Assembly: GCA_947632205.1 (NCBI GenBank)
Contig: CANROK010000005.1
Span: 1-44,740 of the forward strand
Direction of reading: 5' to 3'
Source of the DNA: an uncultured Bacilli bacterium
Lineage (GTDB): Bacteria; Bacillota_I; Bacilli_A; RF39; UBA660
Length of the DNA: 44,740 bases
The first letter of the stretch is position 1, and each line of letters starts with the position of its first letter. Position numbers and translations under genes: made by a program. A model generated the notes under the pieces. That model was not told the origin of the DNA. It made no database searches and saw nothing but the letters and a program-made list of their open reading frames with translations. This document shows positions 9,718 through 19,518 of the stretch, piece after piece.

Positions 9718-10182
9718 TTAATACTTACTCATTTTTTCTTGTATAATTTCTTGTATTTTTTTTATTTCCGGAATTATATCTTTTTTATATAAGCATTTAT
9801 TATAAGCTTGTATCTCATTTCCACATTTTATTATATTTTCTTCTAGTTTTTCAAAACAATATCTAGGAGCAGGAATAGTAAATGGAGAAGAAAATGGAAA
9901 TGATATTCCACCTTTTTCATAACATTGAAAACTAATTAATTTTATACTATGTTTTTGAGCATTATAAGCACCCCTAAAAGCAAATTCATATTCACTTTCT
10001 TTTTCTCCGTTTCTTTTTAATCGATCTAAACTTGCTCCAATCCAAAATAATGTATTTCCCAAACAACTATATACATCATTAAAATTTTCTATTTTATTTT
10101 CTATAGAATTATTAATAATTTTTTCTAACTCATTTACAGATTTTTCTAAACTATATATAACATTGTCTTTATCTGATATCAT
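9718..10182 (-). CDS. Hypothetical protein
   Basis: 154-aa ORF with helical content; same strand as neighbours. Confidence 0.45.
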   Translation of the reverse strand: MISDKDNVIYSLEKSVNELEKIINNSIENKIENFNDVYSCLGNTLFWIGASLDRLKRNGEKESEYEFAFRGAYNAQKHSIKLISFQCYEKGGISFPFSSPFTIPAPRYCFEKLEENIIKCGNEIQAYNKCLYKKDIIPEIKKIQEIIQEKMSKY

Positions 10183-10193
10183 TTATCTACCCC

Positions 10194-10409
10194 CTACTTC
10201 CAATTATCGCTATAATAATCATCTTCATCTAAATCTTCATCTTCAGAATCTTCAAAATTATATATATCATAATTTCCTTTTCTTACTTCTTCTTTTTCAT
10301 GTTCATCAAAATGATTCCATTCCATCTCTTGTTCTAATTTTTTATCTTTTTTGTTATCATCTTCATTGTCTTCTCCAAGTAACCCAACTAAAATATTAAA
10401 AAGTCCCAT
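10194..10409 (-). CDS. Small acidic hypothetical protein
   Basis: 71-aa ORF, Asp/Glu rich; RBS AAGGAG upstream; preferred over the overlapping + strand ORF. Confidence 0.5.
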   Translation of the reverse strand: MGLFNILVGLLGEDNEDDNKKDKKLEQEMEWNHFDEHEKEEVRKGNYDIYNFEDSEDEDLDEDDYYSDNWK

Positions 10410-10487
10410 AAAAATCTCCTTTATTAATTACAATTATATCATAAAAATATTATTATTAATGTTATAATATCAATGTAGAGGTGTTAA

Positions 10488-11240
10488 ATGAAAAAAATAT
10501 ATTATTATTCTACTTATGAAGATGATATTATTAAATCAAGTAATCAAGATTATAAGTTAAAAGATAATTATAAATGGATACATACTAATATATTGTATAA
10601 AATATTATCTTTTTTCCTTCATATCTTTATAATAATATTTTCTTTTCTATATTCTAAACTATACTTACGAGTTAAAATTAAAAACAAAAAAATATTAAAA
10701 CATGAAAAAAGTTATTTCTTATATTGTAATCATACCCAAATGTTAGGTGATGTTCTTAATCCTTTTTTAATATGTTTACCTAAACACCCCTTTATAATAT
10801 GTAGTTCATCTAACTTAGGTATTCCTTTTATAGGTAAACTACTACCCATGGCTGGTGCATTACCTATTCCAAATAATATCCATGGCTTAATTAAATTTAA
10901 AGATGCAATTAAATATTATGCTAATAACAATCCCATAATTATTTATCCTGAAGCTCATCTTTGGCCATATGCTACTTTTATTAGAGATTTTCCTACAACA
11001 TCTTTTCACTACCCAGTTGAAGAAAATAAAAAAATATTTACTGCTACTACAACATATACTAAATCTAAAATATTTAAAAGACCTAACATAGTTATCTATA
11101 TTGATGGTCCATTTACTTCTAATAAAGAATTATCTAAAAAAGAAAATATTAAAATATTACATGATAAAGTTTATGAAACTATGCAAAAAAGAAGCAAGTT
11201 AAATAATTACGAATATGTAACATATAAAAAGAAAGCTTAA
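10488..11240 (+). CDS. PlsC-like 1-acyl-glycerol-phosphate acyltransferase family protein
   Basis: LYCNHTQMLGDVLNP, IIIYPEAHLWPYATFIRDF; RBS GAGGTG. Confidence 0.72.
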   Translation: MKKIYYYSTYEDDIIKSSNQDYKLKDNYKWIHTNILYKILSFFLHIFIIIFSFLYSKLYLRVKIKNKKILKHEKSYFLYCNHTQMLGDVLNPFLICLPKHPFIICSSSNLGIPFIGKLLPMAGALPIPNNIHGLIKFKDAIKYYANNNPIIIYPEAHLWPYATFIRDFPTTSFHYPVEENKKIFTATTTYTKSKIFKRPNIVIYIDGPFTSNKELSKKENIKILHDKVYETMQKRSKLNNYEYVTYKKKA

Positions 11241-12097
11241 TCTTTCTTTAAACCGGCTATATCATCTTTACTAAATGTATAATCTAATTTTTTATGATAA
11301 GTTTTCTCATAAGCTTCTTTTTTTTGGTTATAATCTATTTCAGCCATTCTCTTACTATTTTCTCTTACTGAAATACTTGAATCAGGATAAATTGGTTTTA
11401 AAACATGCACAATATAATTTACTTTATTAAATTCATCATTATCTGATACATTTGTATCAATCATTTCCACAAAACAAGATATAATTGGTTTATTTGCTTC
11501 AGCTGCAAACTGATAAGCACCTCTCTTACAAGGTCTTGGTTTTCGATAATTAAACCACATTTCTTCTTCTGGATAAATTAAAACATAATTATTTTTATCT
11601 AATATCCTTTTTAATTCTGGTCTAAAAGTATTAATTATATAACTTGGCCTTTTACAAATAGGTATAGTATTTAAATAATTCATTAAATAACCAACTTCCC
11701 CAGGCATAGCTAAATTAGTATCTTGAATAACTATATAAATATTTTTCTTATATCTTTCTTTTATTAATTTTCTAATCGTTAAATTATCTAAAGGATTAAA
11801 ATGATTACTTGTAATAATAGCACCATTATTAATATCTTTAATATTTTCAAGTCCTTCTATTTTAATCGTGCTATCTAAATTTTTCCCAACACTACTAACC
11901 ATTTGAAAAGCTGGTCTACTTTTTATATAAAACAATAATTTATTTTTTCTTATTTTATAAAAATTATTTAAAGCATTATCAAGTTCTTCATCACTTAATA
12001 CCGGATCATTAACTTCAACTTTTTTATTTAATTCATTATCTTTAATATTCTTTTGAATATTTTTAATAACTTCTTTTTTACTTCCACCAATAATCAT
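11237..12097 (-). CDS. PlsC-like acyltransferase
   Basis: IITSNHFNPLDNLTI (NHxxxxD), IYPEEEMWFNYRKPRPCKRGAYQFA. Confidence 0.72.
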   Translation of the reverse strand: MIIGGSKKEVIKNIQKNIKDNELNKKVEVNDPVLSDEELDNALNNFYKIRKNKLLFYIKSRPAFQMVSSVGKNLDSTIKIEGLENIKDINNGAIITSNHFNPLDNLTIRKLIKERYKKNIYIVIQDTNLAMPGEVGYLMNYLNTIPICKRPSYIINTFRPELKRILDKNNYVLIYPEEEMWFNYRKPRPCKRGAYQFAAEANKPIISCFVEMIDTNVSDNDEFNKVNYIVHVLKPIYPDSSISVRENSKRMAEIDYNQKKEAYEKTYHKKLDYTFSKDDIAGLKKD

Positions 12098-12100
12098 AAG

Positions 12101-13054
12101 TTATATTCTTTCTTCTAAGCCACATTCAAATACTTTTTTAAAAGTAACAGCATTTTGTGTAATTTGATTAGCTCTTTCTATTAAATCATCTAACACTTTA
12201 ATATCTTCTTCTTGTTTTTCTTTCGTAAACTTATTCTTTTCCTTTAATATTTCTTCTTTAAATAAAGATTTATTTGCATATTTCCAAAAATATTCTTCAT
12301 AATCAACATTATCATAATGCCAAGGTTTAGAAAATAAATTATAATGAATTATTTTTGGATCATCAAACACTAAAGAACCATTTGTAGGCATTGCATCCCA
12401 TACATTTGGAAGAAGTAATATTTTCCCATATGCCATTGCATTAATATAATCTTGATCAGGACATACTGTATCAAAATGATATTTATTAAGTAAGTATAAG
12501 AAATGACTTTCAAACTTTAATTCTCTTAATTTTTTCATATTCATTAATAATACACCAGAATTAATATATTTATCGATTGTTACTCCAGCATTCATTTTAA
12601 AATAATTACATAATATTTCATTATCTTGACAAGATATATCATTACAACCCGCAAATAAATTATCTTTTAAATCAATATTATATAACTCTTTTATATCACC
12701 ATTAATAACTGTATCACTATCTAAATAAATTGCTTTATCATATTCACTAAACATAAGTGGTAAAAATATACGATAATAAATAGTTAATGTGAACATATCG
12801 GTTCTAAGTAAATTTTCTTTTCTATTAGTTATATCTTCTAATTTATTTTGCATTTCAGTAAAAATTAATTTAACATTCTCTGTTTCTAAAGTTCTTAACT
12901 TTTCTATTATTTCATCAGTTATTGATTCATATACAATATTAATTTCATAATTATAATCTTTACTAGCGTGCTCTATTAAAGAGGCCAATGCTACAGATAA
13001 ATAAGGAGCATAATTAGCATCAATTGCAAAAAATATTGGTATTATTTTATTCAT
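12101..13054 (-). CDS. Glycosyltransferase family 8
   Basis: IPIFFAIDANYAPYLSVALASL, KAIYLDSDTVINGDI (DxD), YINSGVLLMNM, PDQDYIN. Confidence 0.88.
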   Translation of the reverse strand: MNKIIPIFFAIDANYAPYLSVALASLIEHASKDYNYEINIVYESITDEIIEKLRTLETENVKLIFTEMQNKLEDITNRKENLLRTDMFTLTIYYRIFLPLMFSEYDKAIYLDSDTVINGDIKELYNIDLKDNLFAGCNDISCQDNEILCNYFKMNAGVTIDKYINSGVLLMNMKKLRELKFESHFLYLLNKYHFDTVCPDQDYINAMAYGKILLLPNVWDAMPTNGSLVFDDPKIIHYNLFSKPWHYDNVDYEEYFWKYANKSLFKEEILKEKNKFTKEKQEEDIKVLDDLIERANQITQNAVTFKKVFECGLEERI

Positions 13055-13878
13055 TTCTTAATCCTTTCCATAATTATTTTATATTCTTCTAAAACATCAT
13101 CAAATGCATGAACATTTAAAATACTATGTAATTCTTCAATTTGCCATGGTTTAATCGTTTGTTTATGGATTCTTGGCCAAAACTTAAAAGTTGTACTAAA
13201 ATGTCTAAAAATGGTTTCTTCATTTTCTTGTTTTTGTTCATTATATTTTCTTGATACAATTAATTTTTGCTTAACATATTTATTTAAAGCAGCTTGGTCA
13301 GGCAATAATCTTTTGACATTACGACACATCTTCCGACATTTCTCAAATAATTTAGTTTCTTTAATTAAATCCATATTTAAAAGTAATACGCCTGAATTCA
13401 TATATTCTTTTTTCATAATATTCTTTTTATAAACATGACTACCATAATAATCAAGTACTCCCACTAGTTCATAATTAATATTATCGATATTATAAAACTC
13501 TAAAGGATCTTTTAAACATACAACATCCGTATCTAAATATAAAATTTTAGAAGGAAGACAAGGTACTTTATCAGCATACAATCTAAGCATACAATAGGGA
13601 GTAAAAAAGGTATCGATATTAGCAGTAGGTAAATATTCATTTACTTCTTTCGTAATATCTATTATTTTTATCAAACTATTTTTATTTTTACTTTTTATTT
13701 TTGTATCTAACTCTTTAACATCTTTACTTGTAAGTGGTTTATATTTTTTCTTTTCATCTTGATAACGCATAGTTAAAACGAATATATTTAATTCTTCATT
13801 AGTATTTTTTAAAATTGATAAAACAGAAATAATAAGCCCATCTAATATATTTCTATCTCCACAATAAAGTAAATTCAT
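13051..13878 (-). CDS. Glycosyltransferase family 8 (start corrected to 13878; ORF track began at 13926)
   Basis: KILYLDTDVVCL (DxD), MNSGVLLLNMDL, LLPDQAALN; ATG at 13878 preceded by GGGAGGAAGAA RBS. Confidence 0.85.
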   Translation of the reverse strand: MNLLYCGDRNILDGLIISVLSILKNTNEELNIFVLTMRYQDEKKKYKPLTSKDVKELDTKIKSKNKNSLIKIIDITKEVNEYLPTANIDTFFTPYCMLRLYADKVPCLPSKILYLDTDVVCLKDPLEFYNIDNINYELVGVLDYYGSHVYKKNIMKKEYMNSGVLLLNMDLIKETKLFEKCRKMCRNVKRLLPDQAALNKYVKQKLIVSRKYNEQKQENEETIFRHFSTTFKFWPRIHKQTIKPWQIEELHSILNVHAFDDVLEEYKIIMERIKK

Positions 13879-13891
13879 TTCTTCCTCCCAA

Positions 13892-14329
13892 TTAATCTTC
13901 CATATATATTGATATATAATAATCATCTATTTTTTTAATAATAAAATTATTATTTTTTAAAGTATCAACATTCTTAAGACCATAAGATAACCCTATTCCT
14001 AAAAATTTAACATAGCTTTCTTTTTTAACCCATACTTTTGTAAAATCTTCAGCATTCTTTATTAATTTCTTTTCTTCATCCGTACAAACTTTAGCAATAA
14101 CTTTCTCATGCATAGCTATTTTTTCAATATCTACTCCTACTTCATTAGAGCAAATAACTAAAACAGTATAAATACCTGAATGACTAATATTAAAATATAC
14201 TTCATTATTCTTTAAATAAGGTTTACCATATTCATTATAAATAATTTCATCTTTTATGTTGTATTCATCTAATATTTTTTTTAATAAATTTTCACTAGAT
14301 ATATTTTTTTCAATATATAATTTATACAT
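13892..14329 (-). CDS. 4'-phosphopantetheinyl transferase (Sfp-type)
   Basis: YFNISHSG, VGVDIEKI, TKVWVKKESYVKFLGIGL; overlaps the ACP gene by 8 nt. Confidence 0.82.
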   Translation of the reverse strand: MYKLYIEKNISSENLLKKILDEYNIKDEIIYNEYGKPYLKNNEVYFNISHSGIYTVLVICSNEVGVDIEKIAMHEKVIAKVCTDEEKKLIKNAEDFTKVWVKKESYVKFLGIGLSYGLKNVDTLKNNNFIIKKIDDYYISIYMED

Positions 14330-14549
14330 TTTTATTTTCTATATATTCTATAATATCTTCAACTGTTTGTAAGTTCTTAATATCTTGATCTAATATTTCA
14401 ATACCATATTGCATTTCAAATGCATTAATTAATTCTACTATATCAAGTGATTCTAATTCTAAATCTTTTATTAAATTAGTTTTTTCATTGATATGATTTT
14501 TAGGTATTTCTAAAGTATCTGCAATTATATTTATTATTTCTTCTTTCAT
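14322..14549 (-). CDS. Acyl carrier protein
   Basis: LIKDLELESLDIVELINAFEMQYGIEI (phosphopantetheine Ser context), 75 aa. Confidence 0.85.
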   Translation of the reverse strand: MKEEIINIIADTLEIPKNHINEKTNLIKDLELESLDIVELINAFEMQYGIEILDQDIKNLQTVEDIIEYIENKNV

Positions 14550-14551
14550 AT

Positions 14552-16129
14552 TTATATTTCCTCTCTTATTTTATCTCTTAATATTTTACCATTATGATTT
14601 TTAATAAACTCATTTGTTCTTAATTTAACCATCGCTATTTGATGATTTTTTGGTTTATCCTTATTATAATTATATATTAAATTATCAAAGTACTCTTGAT
14701 TAGATATATATTCTTCACTTGGATAAATACACGCTACTAATCTATTATCATCTTCATAAACAATAACTTCTTCTATTTCTTTATACTTTAATAATGCACT
14801 TTCAATTTCTTCAGGGCTAATATTTTCACCATTACTTAGAATAATTATATTCTTTTTACGACCAGTTATAAACAAAAACCCTTGCTCATCAATATAACCT
14901 AAATCACCAGTATGAAAATAGCCATCTTTTATTACTTCTTTCGTGGCTTTTTTATCTTTGTAGTATTCTTTCATGACGATATCACCACTGATACATATTT
15001 CACCCTCAATTATTTTAACTACGACATCTTTACATACTTGACCAACACTACCATCTTTATAATATAAGTTACGATTAACAGATACTACCGGTGAACACTC
15101 TGTAATACCATAACCATTTAAGATTTCTAAGCCAATACTTCTAAACCATTCTACATATTTTTTATCTAAATAAGCACCACCACAAATTATATATTTAATG
15201 TTACCACCAAATTCATTTAAAATATCTTTAAACAATGATTTTCTAGCATCTATATTTAATTTTAATAACAAATTACTAATTTTTAAAGACCTTTTTAATA
15301 ATTTATCTTTTCCCTTTGCTTTAACACTTTTCCATATTTGTCTATAAAATGATTCAACAAAAGCAGGAACAACAAAAATCGTATCCGGTTTATTATTTTG
15401 TAAATCTCTTAAAACATATTTTAAACTTTTATTAATATAAACTTCTACACCATAATAAAATGGCATTAAGATTCCCGTTATTATACCAAAAGCATGATGG
15501 AATGGAAGTAAACTTACAACAGAACCAGATGGCTTATATAAAGAAGATGCACCATAAATATCTCTAGCAATATTTTTTTGGGATAATAAAACAGCTTTAT
15601 TGGGACCAGTTGTACCTGATGTAAAAAAGATAGTCGCACCCTTCTCATTATCTATTACATATTTATTTTGATACTTTTTACCAATTCTTTTTAAATCTTC
15701 TAAATTATCTATAGGTACACTTTTATAATTCATATCTTTTATATAAGAATTATAATATTCTGAATAATATATTATTTTCGTATCACTTTTTTTCATTAAT
15801 TTAATTAAATCTTTTTTATCTATATCTTTGTCTAAAACAACACAAATATTACCACTTAAAATAATAGCTAAAAAAGTAATAATCCAATTATAAGAATTTT
15901 CACCAATTAAGCCAATGTGTTCATTTTTATAATTTTTATTAAAATAATTACTTAAATACTTCACATCATCATATACATCTTGATATGTTTTTTCTACTCT
16001 CTCATTATTATAATCATAACTAAAAGCAATTGAGTTTGCATGGCTTACAATAGCTAAATTTAATAATTCTTCTAAATTATCAATCTCTGGATTCTTATAA
16101 TAACTATAGTTACTATTAAGGACTTTCAT
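14552..16129 (-). CDS. AMP-dependent acyl-CoA/acyl-ACP synthetase
   Basis: IFFTSGTTGPNKAVLLS, GYGITECSPV, YFHTGDLGYIDEQGFLFITGRKKNIIILSNGENISPEEIE. Confidence 0.9.
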   Translation of the reverse strand: MKVLNSNYSYYKNPEIDNLEELLNLAIVSHANSIAFSYDYNNERVEKTYQDVYDDVKYLSNYFNKNYKNEHIGLIGENSYNWIITFLAIILSGNICVVLDKDIDKKDLIKLMKKSDTKIIYYSEYYNSYIKDMNYKSVPIDNLEDLKRIGKKYQNKYVIDNEKGATIFFTSGTTGPNKAVLLSQKNIARDIYGASSLYKPSGSVVSLLPFHHAFGIITGILMPFYYGVEVYINKSLKYVLRDLQNNKPDTIFVVPAFVESFYRQIWKSVKAKGKDKLLKRSLKISNLLLKLNIDARKSLFKDILNEFGGNIKYIICGGAYLDKKYVEWFRSIGLEILNGYGITECSPVVSVNRNLYYKDGSVGQVCKDVVVKIIEGEICISGDIVMKEYYKDKKATKEVIKDGYFHTGDLGYIDEQGFLFITGRKKNIIILSNGENISPEEIESALLKYKEIEEVIVYEDDNRLVACIYPSEEYISNQEYFDNLIYNYNKDKPKNHQIAMVKLRTNEFIKNHNGKILRDKIREEI

Positions 16130-16215
16130 ATAATCACCCTCTTACTTTTAATGTATTATTATAATTATATCATTTATTTACTAAATATTTTATTAAAATT
16201 AGCAATTTATACCAA

Positions 16216-16255
16216 CACTTAAAAAAAATTAGTTATTTTCCCAACTAATTTTCTT
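16216..16255 (-). terminator. rho-independent terminator
   Basis: Minus strand AAAATTAGTT-gggaaaat-AACTAATTTTTTTT. Confidence 0.65.
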
Positions 16256-16266
16256 ATATTTATAAC

Positions 16267-16845
16267 TTAAATTCTAATGTCTTTTATCTTATTTTCAATT
16301 ACTTTGCTAATTTTTTTAACATCATGTTTTAAAATTACCATATCAATTATATCGATAATGGCATGAACCATAATCATAACTCCAACAAAGATAGTTAAAG
16401 ATTGTAATGCTTCAAATGGATTAAAGATAACAATAATTCCTAAAATTAAATCGATTATGCCAAGAATTAATAACAAAATCCAAGGAATATTTTCATCTTT
16501 TAAATTTAAAGCAAGTTTAATAAAATTAATGCTTGATACAATGATCCATACCCCAATAATAATAGCAAATAATGTAGATATTATTTTTGGTTTAAAGATT
16601 AAGATAATTCCAATAATAATCGATAGTATTCCTGGTAACATACCATCAAATGGAATATAGTATTTACTGGCTTTAACATCTATTACGATTAAAACTAAAC
16701 CATATAAAATAACATAGACAGCAATAATTATACCAATTGTTTTAAGTGACATTGTTGGAAAAATTACTAAAACTAAACCCATAATAAGAGCAAGTATTGA
16801 TGATAAAATCATTGAATTAGTAACTCTTTTAAAAATATCTTTCAT
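16267..16845 (-). CDS. HdeD/DUF308 family membrane protein
   Basis: Six hydrophobic helices, GILSIIIGIILIFKP / LGIIDLILGIIVIFNP repeats; start at 16845 with AAAGGAGGA RBS. Confidence 0.72.
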   Translation of the reverse strand: MKDIFKRVTNSMILSSILALIMGLVLVIFPTMSLKTIGIIIAVYVILYGLVLIVIDVKASKYYIPFDGMLPGILSIIIGIILIFKPKIISTLFAIIIGVWIIVSSINFIKLALNLKDENIPWILLLILGIIDLILGIIVIFNPFEALQSLTIFVGVMIMVHAIIDIIDMVILKHDVKKISKVIENKIKDIRI

Positions 16846-16982
16846 ATATCCTCCTTTTACTAACTCTAGTATAGCACACTTTCTAAACATATTCTTAATT
16901 TATAATAGTAATTTAAGTTAAGTTATGAATTTTTACTAAACAAATTTGAATTTAATGTTATAATATTAGCAGGAGTTTTTAT

Positions 16983-18008
16983 ATGAATTGTGAAGAAATA
17001 ATTAAAAAATATCCATGGGTAATTCAAGAAAAGCAAAAATTAATCATTAGTCCAGATAGTGATGGTTTTTTAAGTGCTTTACTTTATATTAACTTTTTTG
17101 ATGGAGAAGTTGTGGGATATTATGATGGAAAAGTAATGTTATGTCAAAATAATATAGATCCCAAAGATTGTTTATTTTTAGATATGGATATATTTAGCAA
17201 AGATTTTCGTAGTATTGGTCATCATATGGTAAGCTTTAATAAAAATAAGTTACCGGATAACTGGAGTAATTATCAAAATTGTATTCAAGTTAATAATTTA
17301 AGAAATTTTGATAAAATGCATGATTTTCAAAAAAAATATCCTTTTGCAACTATTCATTTTTTATTAGCATTATTAAGTAGTGTGAAAAATATTGAATTAG
17401 GACCCGATGCTTTAGTTCCTCTTCTTTTTTGTGATGGTGTTTGGACTGTATTATTTGGCTATACAGAAAATTGTTTAGATTGGTTTAAATGGTTAAATGT
17501 TACCGATGAAAAATCAATTCTTCATAAAATATTTTGCGATAATATTTCTTTTAAACAAGTAATGGAAAAAATTAATGAGTTTTTAAGAGAAAGAGATAAA
17601 TTAAATTCTACTTGTACTTATAACCTAATAACTTTAGAAACAAATTATAAAAATAGAAGAAGAACTGGTGATAAATTACTAATATCTGATGCCAAGGGTA
17701 ATCCAATTAATATTAAAGCCAATGATAATAATACTTACGATATTATAAGTGAAGAACAAGAAAGAGTAAAAAAATTTATTACAATTATGGCTAACATGAT
17801 GGGATGGAAAGATCATTTAGAAAAATGGAATTTCTCTAATTTCCAATTAAGAAAATTTTCTAAGGGAATATTAGATGGCAGAGGTGATCATAAAACATTT
17901 AACCAAACTAATTATATAGAAATGGTCGAAGGAAAATGTTTTTCCATGGCTATAACTTCATCAACCGCTATAGAATATACAATCGATGATCAAGGATTTT
18001 TTAACTAA
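16983..18008 (+). CDS. DHH-superfamily-like hypothetical protein
   Basis: KLIISPDSDGFLSALLYINFF, DCLFLDMDIF, SIGHHMV resemble the DHH phosphoesterase motif series. Confidence 0.5.
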   Translation: MNCEEIIKKYPWVIQEKQKLIISPDSDGFLSALLYINFFDGEVVGYYDGKVMLCQNNIDPKDCLFLDMDIFSKDFRSIGHHMVSFNKNKLPDNWSNYQNCIQVNNLRNFDKMHDFQKKYPFATIHFLLALLSSVKNIELGPDALVPLLFCDGVWTVLFGYTENCLDWFKWLNVTDEKSILHKIFCDNISFKQVMEKINEFLRERDKLNSTCTYNLITLETNYKNRRRTGDKLLISDAKGNPINIKANDNNTYDIISEEQERVKKFITIMANMMGWKDHLEKWNFSNFQLRKFSKGILDGRGDHKTFNQTNYIEMVEGKCFSMAITSSTAIEYTIDDQGFFN

Positions 18009-18037
18009 AAAAGCTTCAAAATTATGAAGTTTTTTTG
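18008..18037. terminator. Bidirectional rho-independent terminator between convergent genes
   Basis: AAAAAAGCTTCAaaattaTGAAGTTTTTTT. Confidence 0.7.
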
Positions 18038-18852
18038 TTAGTATCTTTTGCTAATCTTTCATAAGCCAAATCACAATATTCTTGAGATATATCAAAACCA
18101 ATGAAATGTCTATTTAAGTTAACGGCTGCCACTGCTGTAGAACCACATCCCATAAAGGGATCTAATACAATTCCATTCGGAGGGCAAAAACATGTAATAA
18201 TATCAATAGGAATTTGATCAGGAAAAACTGCGGGATGTTTTCTTTTCAAAGGATTTTTATCTCCTGCCATCATATAATCCCATACTGTACCTCGACATTT
18301 CATAAGATTAATTGGGCGTGTAACTGTTGCTGTTGTTTTCCCATCAGTTTTTCTATTACCACTACCAGTCATTATTTCTCCTCCATGTTTTGAAGGAATT
18401 TTTAATGGTTCTTTATTAAAATATGCTGGTTTTCTTCCTTTTAGAAACAAAGGAATATATTCATGATCTACTCTAAAACGATATTTCCACCAAGCTCCTT
18501 CTGTTCCATTTTTATGATAAATAATATTTTCAAATAATTTAAAACCAATATTATCACACCAATCGACAATCATTCTAAATGAAGTAAGTGTTTTACCAAA
18601 ATCTTTAGTTTGATCTTGAATTACAACAGCACAAATTCCACCATCTTTTAAAATTCGGAATATTTCTTTCCCTGTTTTATGTAAATCTAAATTAAAACCA
18701 TTATATTTTCTAATACTATCATATGGTGGAGATGTTACAACTAAATCTATACTATTTGATTTAATCTTTTTCATACCTTTTAGGCAATCTTCACAAAATA
18801 TATTATCTATTTTATATGTTTTATACTTGCTTTCAAATATATCATTGTTCAT
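18022..18852 (-). CDS. Beta-class amino DNA methyltransferase (N4-C or N6-A)
   Basis: Motif IV TSPPY before motif I DPFMGCGSTAVAAVNLNRHFIGFDI. Confidence 0.88.
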   Translation of the reverse strand: MNNDIFESKYKTYKIDNIFCEDCLKGMKKIKSNSIDLVVTSPPYDSIRKYNGFNLDLHKTGKEIFRILKDGGICAVVIQDQTKDFGKTLTSFRMIVDWCDNIGFKLFENIIYHKNGTEGAWWKYRFRVDHEYIPLFLKGRKPAYFNKEPLKIPSKHGGEIMTGSGNRKTDGKTTATVTRPINLMKCRGTVWDYMMAGDKNPLKRKHPAVFPDQIPIDIITCFCPPNGIVLDPFMGCGSTAVAAVNLNRHFIGFDISQEYCDLAYERLAKDTNKKTS

Positions 18853-18963
18853 CTTTTTACCTCTTAAATTATTATATCATCCTTCAATATAAAAAGCGAG
18901 TTATATCTTACAGATGTTAAATATTTTATCTTTTATATTTATAACTTTTCAAGATATTTTTAA

Positions 18964-19389
18964 CTAACAATTCTCTTTTACATATTTAGCAAATTCAATG
19001 TCAGCCGGAGCCAAATCATAATTAAGTAATTTATCTTTTTCGACAAAAGCATATTCAGAGTGAGCATTTAATTTAAATTCTCCCCTTATATATTCACACT
19101 CATATAATTTTAATAAAATAATCTTTTTACCTGTATCAAATTTACTACTTGTTAGATATTTAACTGCTCTAACTTCAATTTCAAATTCTTCTTTCATTTC
19201 TCTTTCTATAGCAGTAAATTCATCTTCATCCATTTCCACTTTACCCCCAGGAAATTCCCATTTACCTAGATTTTCCTCTTCATCATATGCTCTTTTAGCA
19301 ATTAAATATTTATTATCTTTTTTAATTAAAGCCGCCACTACAACAGTATTCATATTATCACGTCCTATACAATTATCATAACAAAACAA
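18964..19389 (-). CDS. NUDIX hydrolase, MutT/8-oxo-dGTP diphosphatase-like (likely start 19353)
   Basis: GKWEFPGGKVEMDEDEFTAIEREMKEEFEIEV Nudix box. Confidence 0.88.
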   Translation of the reverse strand: MFCYDNCIGRDNMNTVVVAALIKKDNKYLIAKRAYDEEENLGKWEFPGGKVEMDEDEFTAIEREMKEEFEIEVRAVKYLTSSKFDTGKKIILLKLYECEYIRGEFKLNAHSEYAFVEKDKLLNYDLAPADIEFAKYVKENC

Positions 19390-19518
19390 TTTTTAAGATA
19401 CAATAATCTTTTGCAAAATTAATTTTAATAACCAAAAAACTTATTAGTTGCTTTCATAGAAAGAACTTGCTAAATAAGTATTATAATGCTACAATTTTTC
19501 TTATAAGAAAGGACTATT

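Noticed and set aside
10163-10399. 78-aa plus-strand ORF
   Set aside because: His/Leu-rich complement of the acidic 71-aa ORF, which has a better RBS
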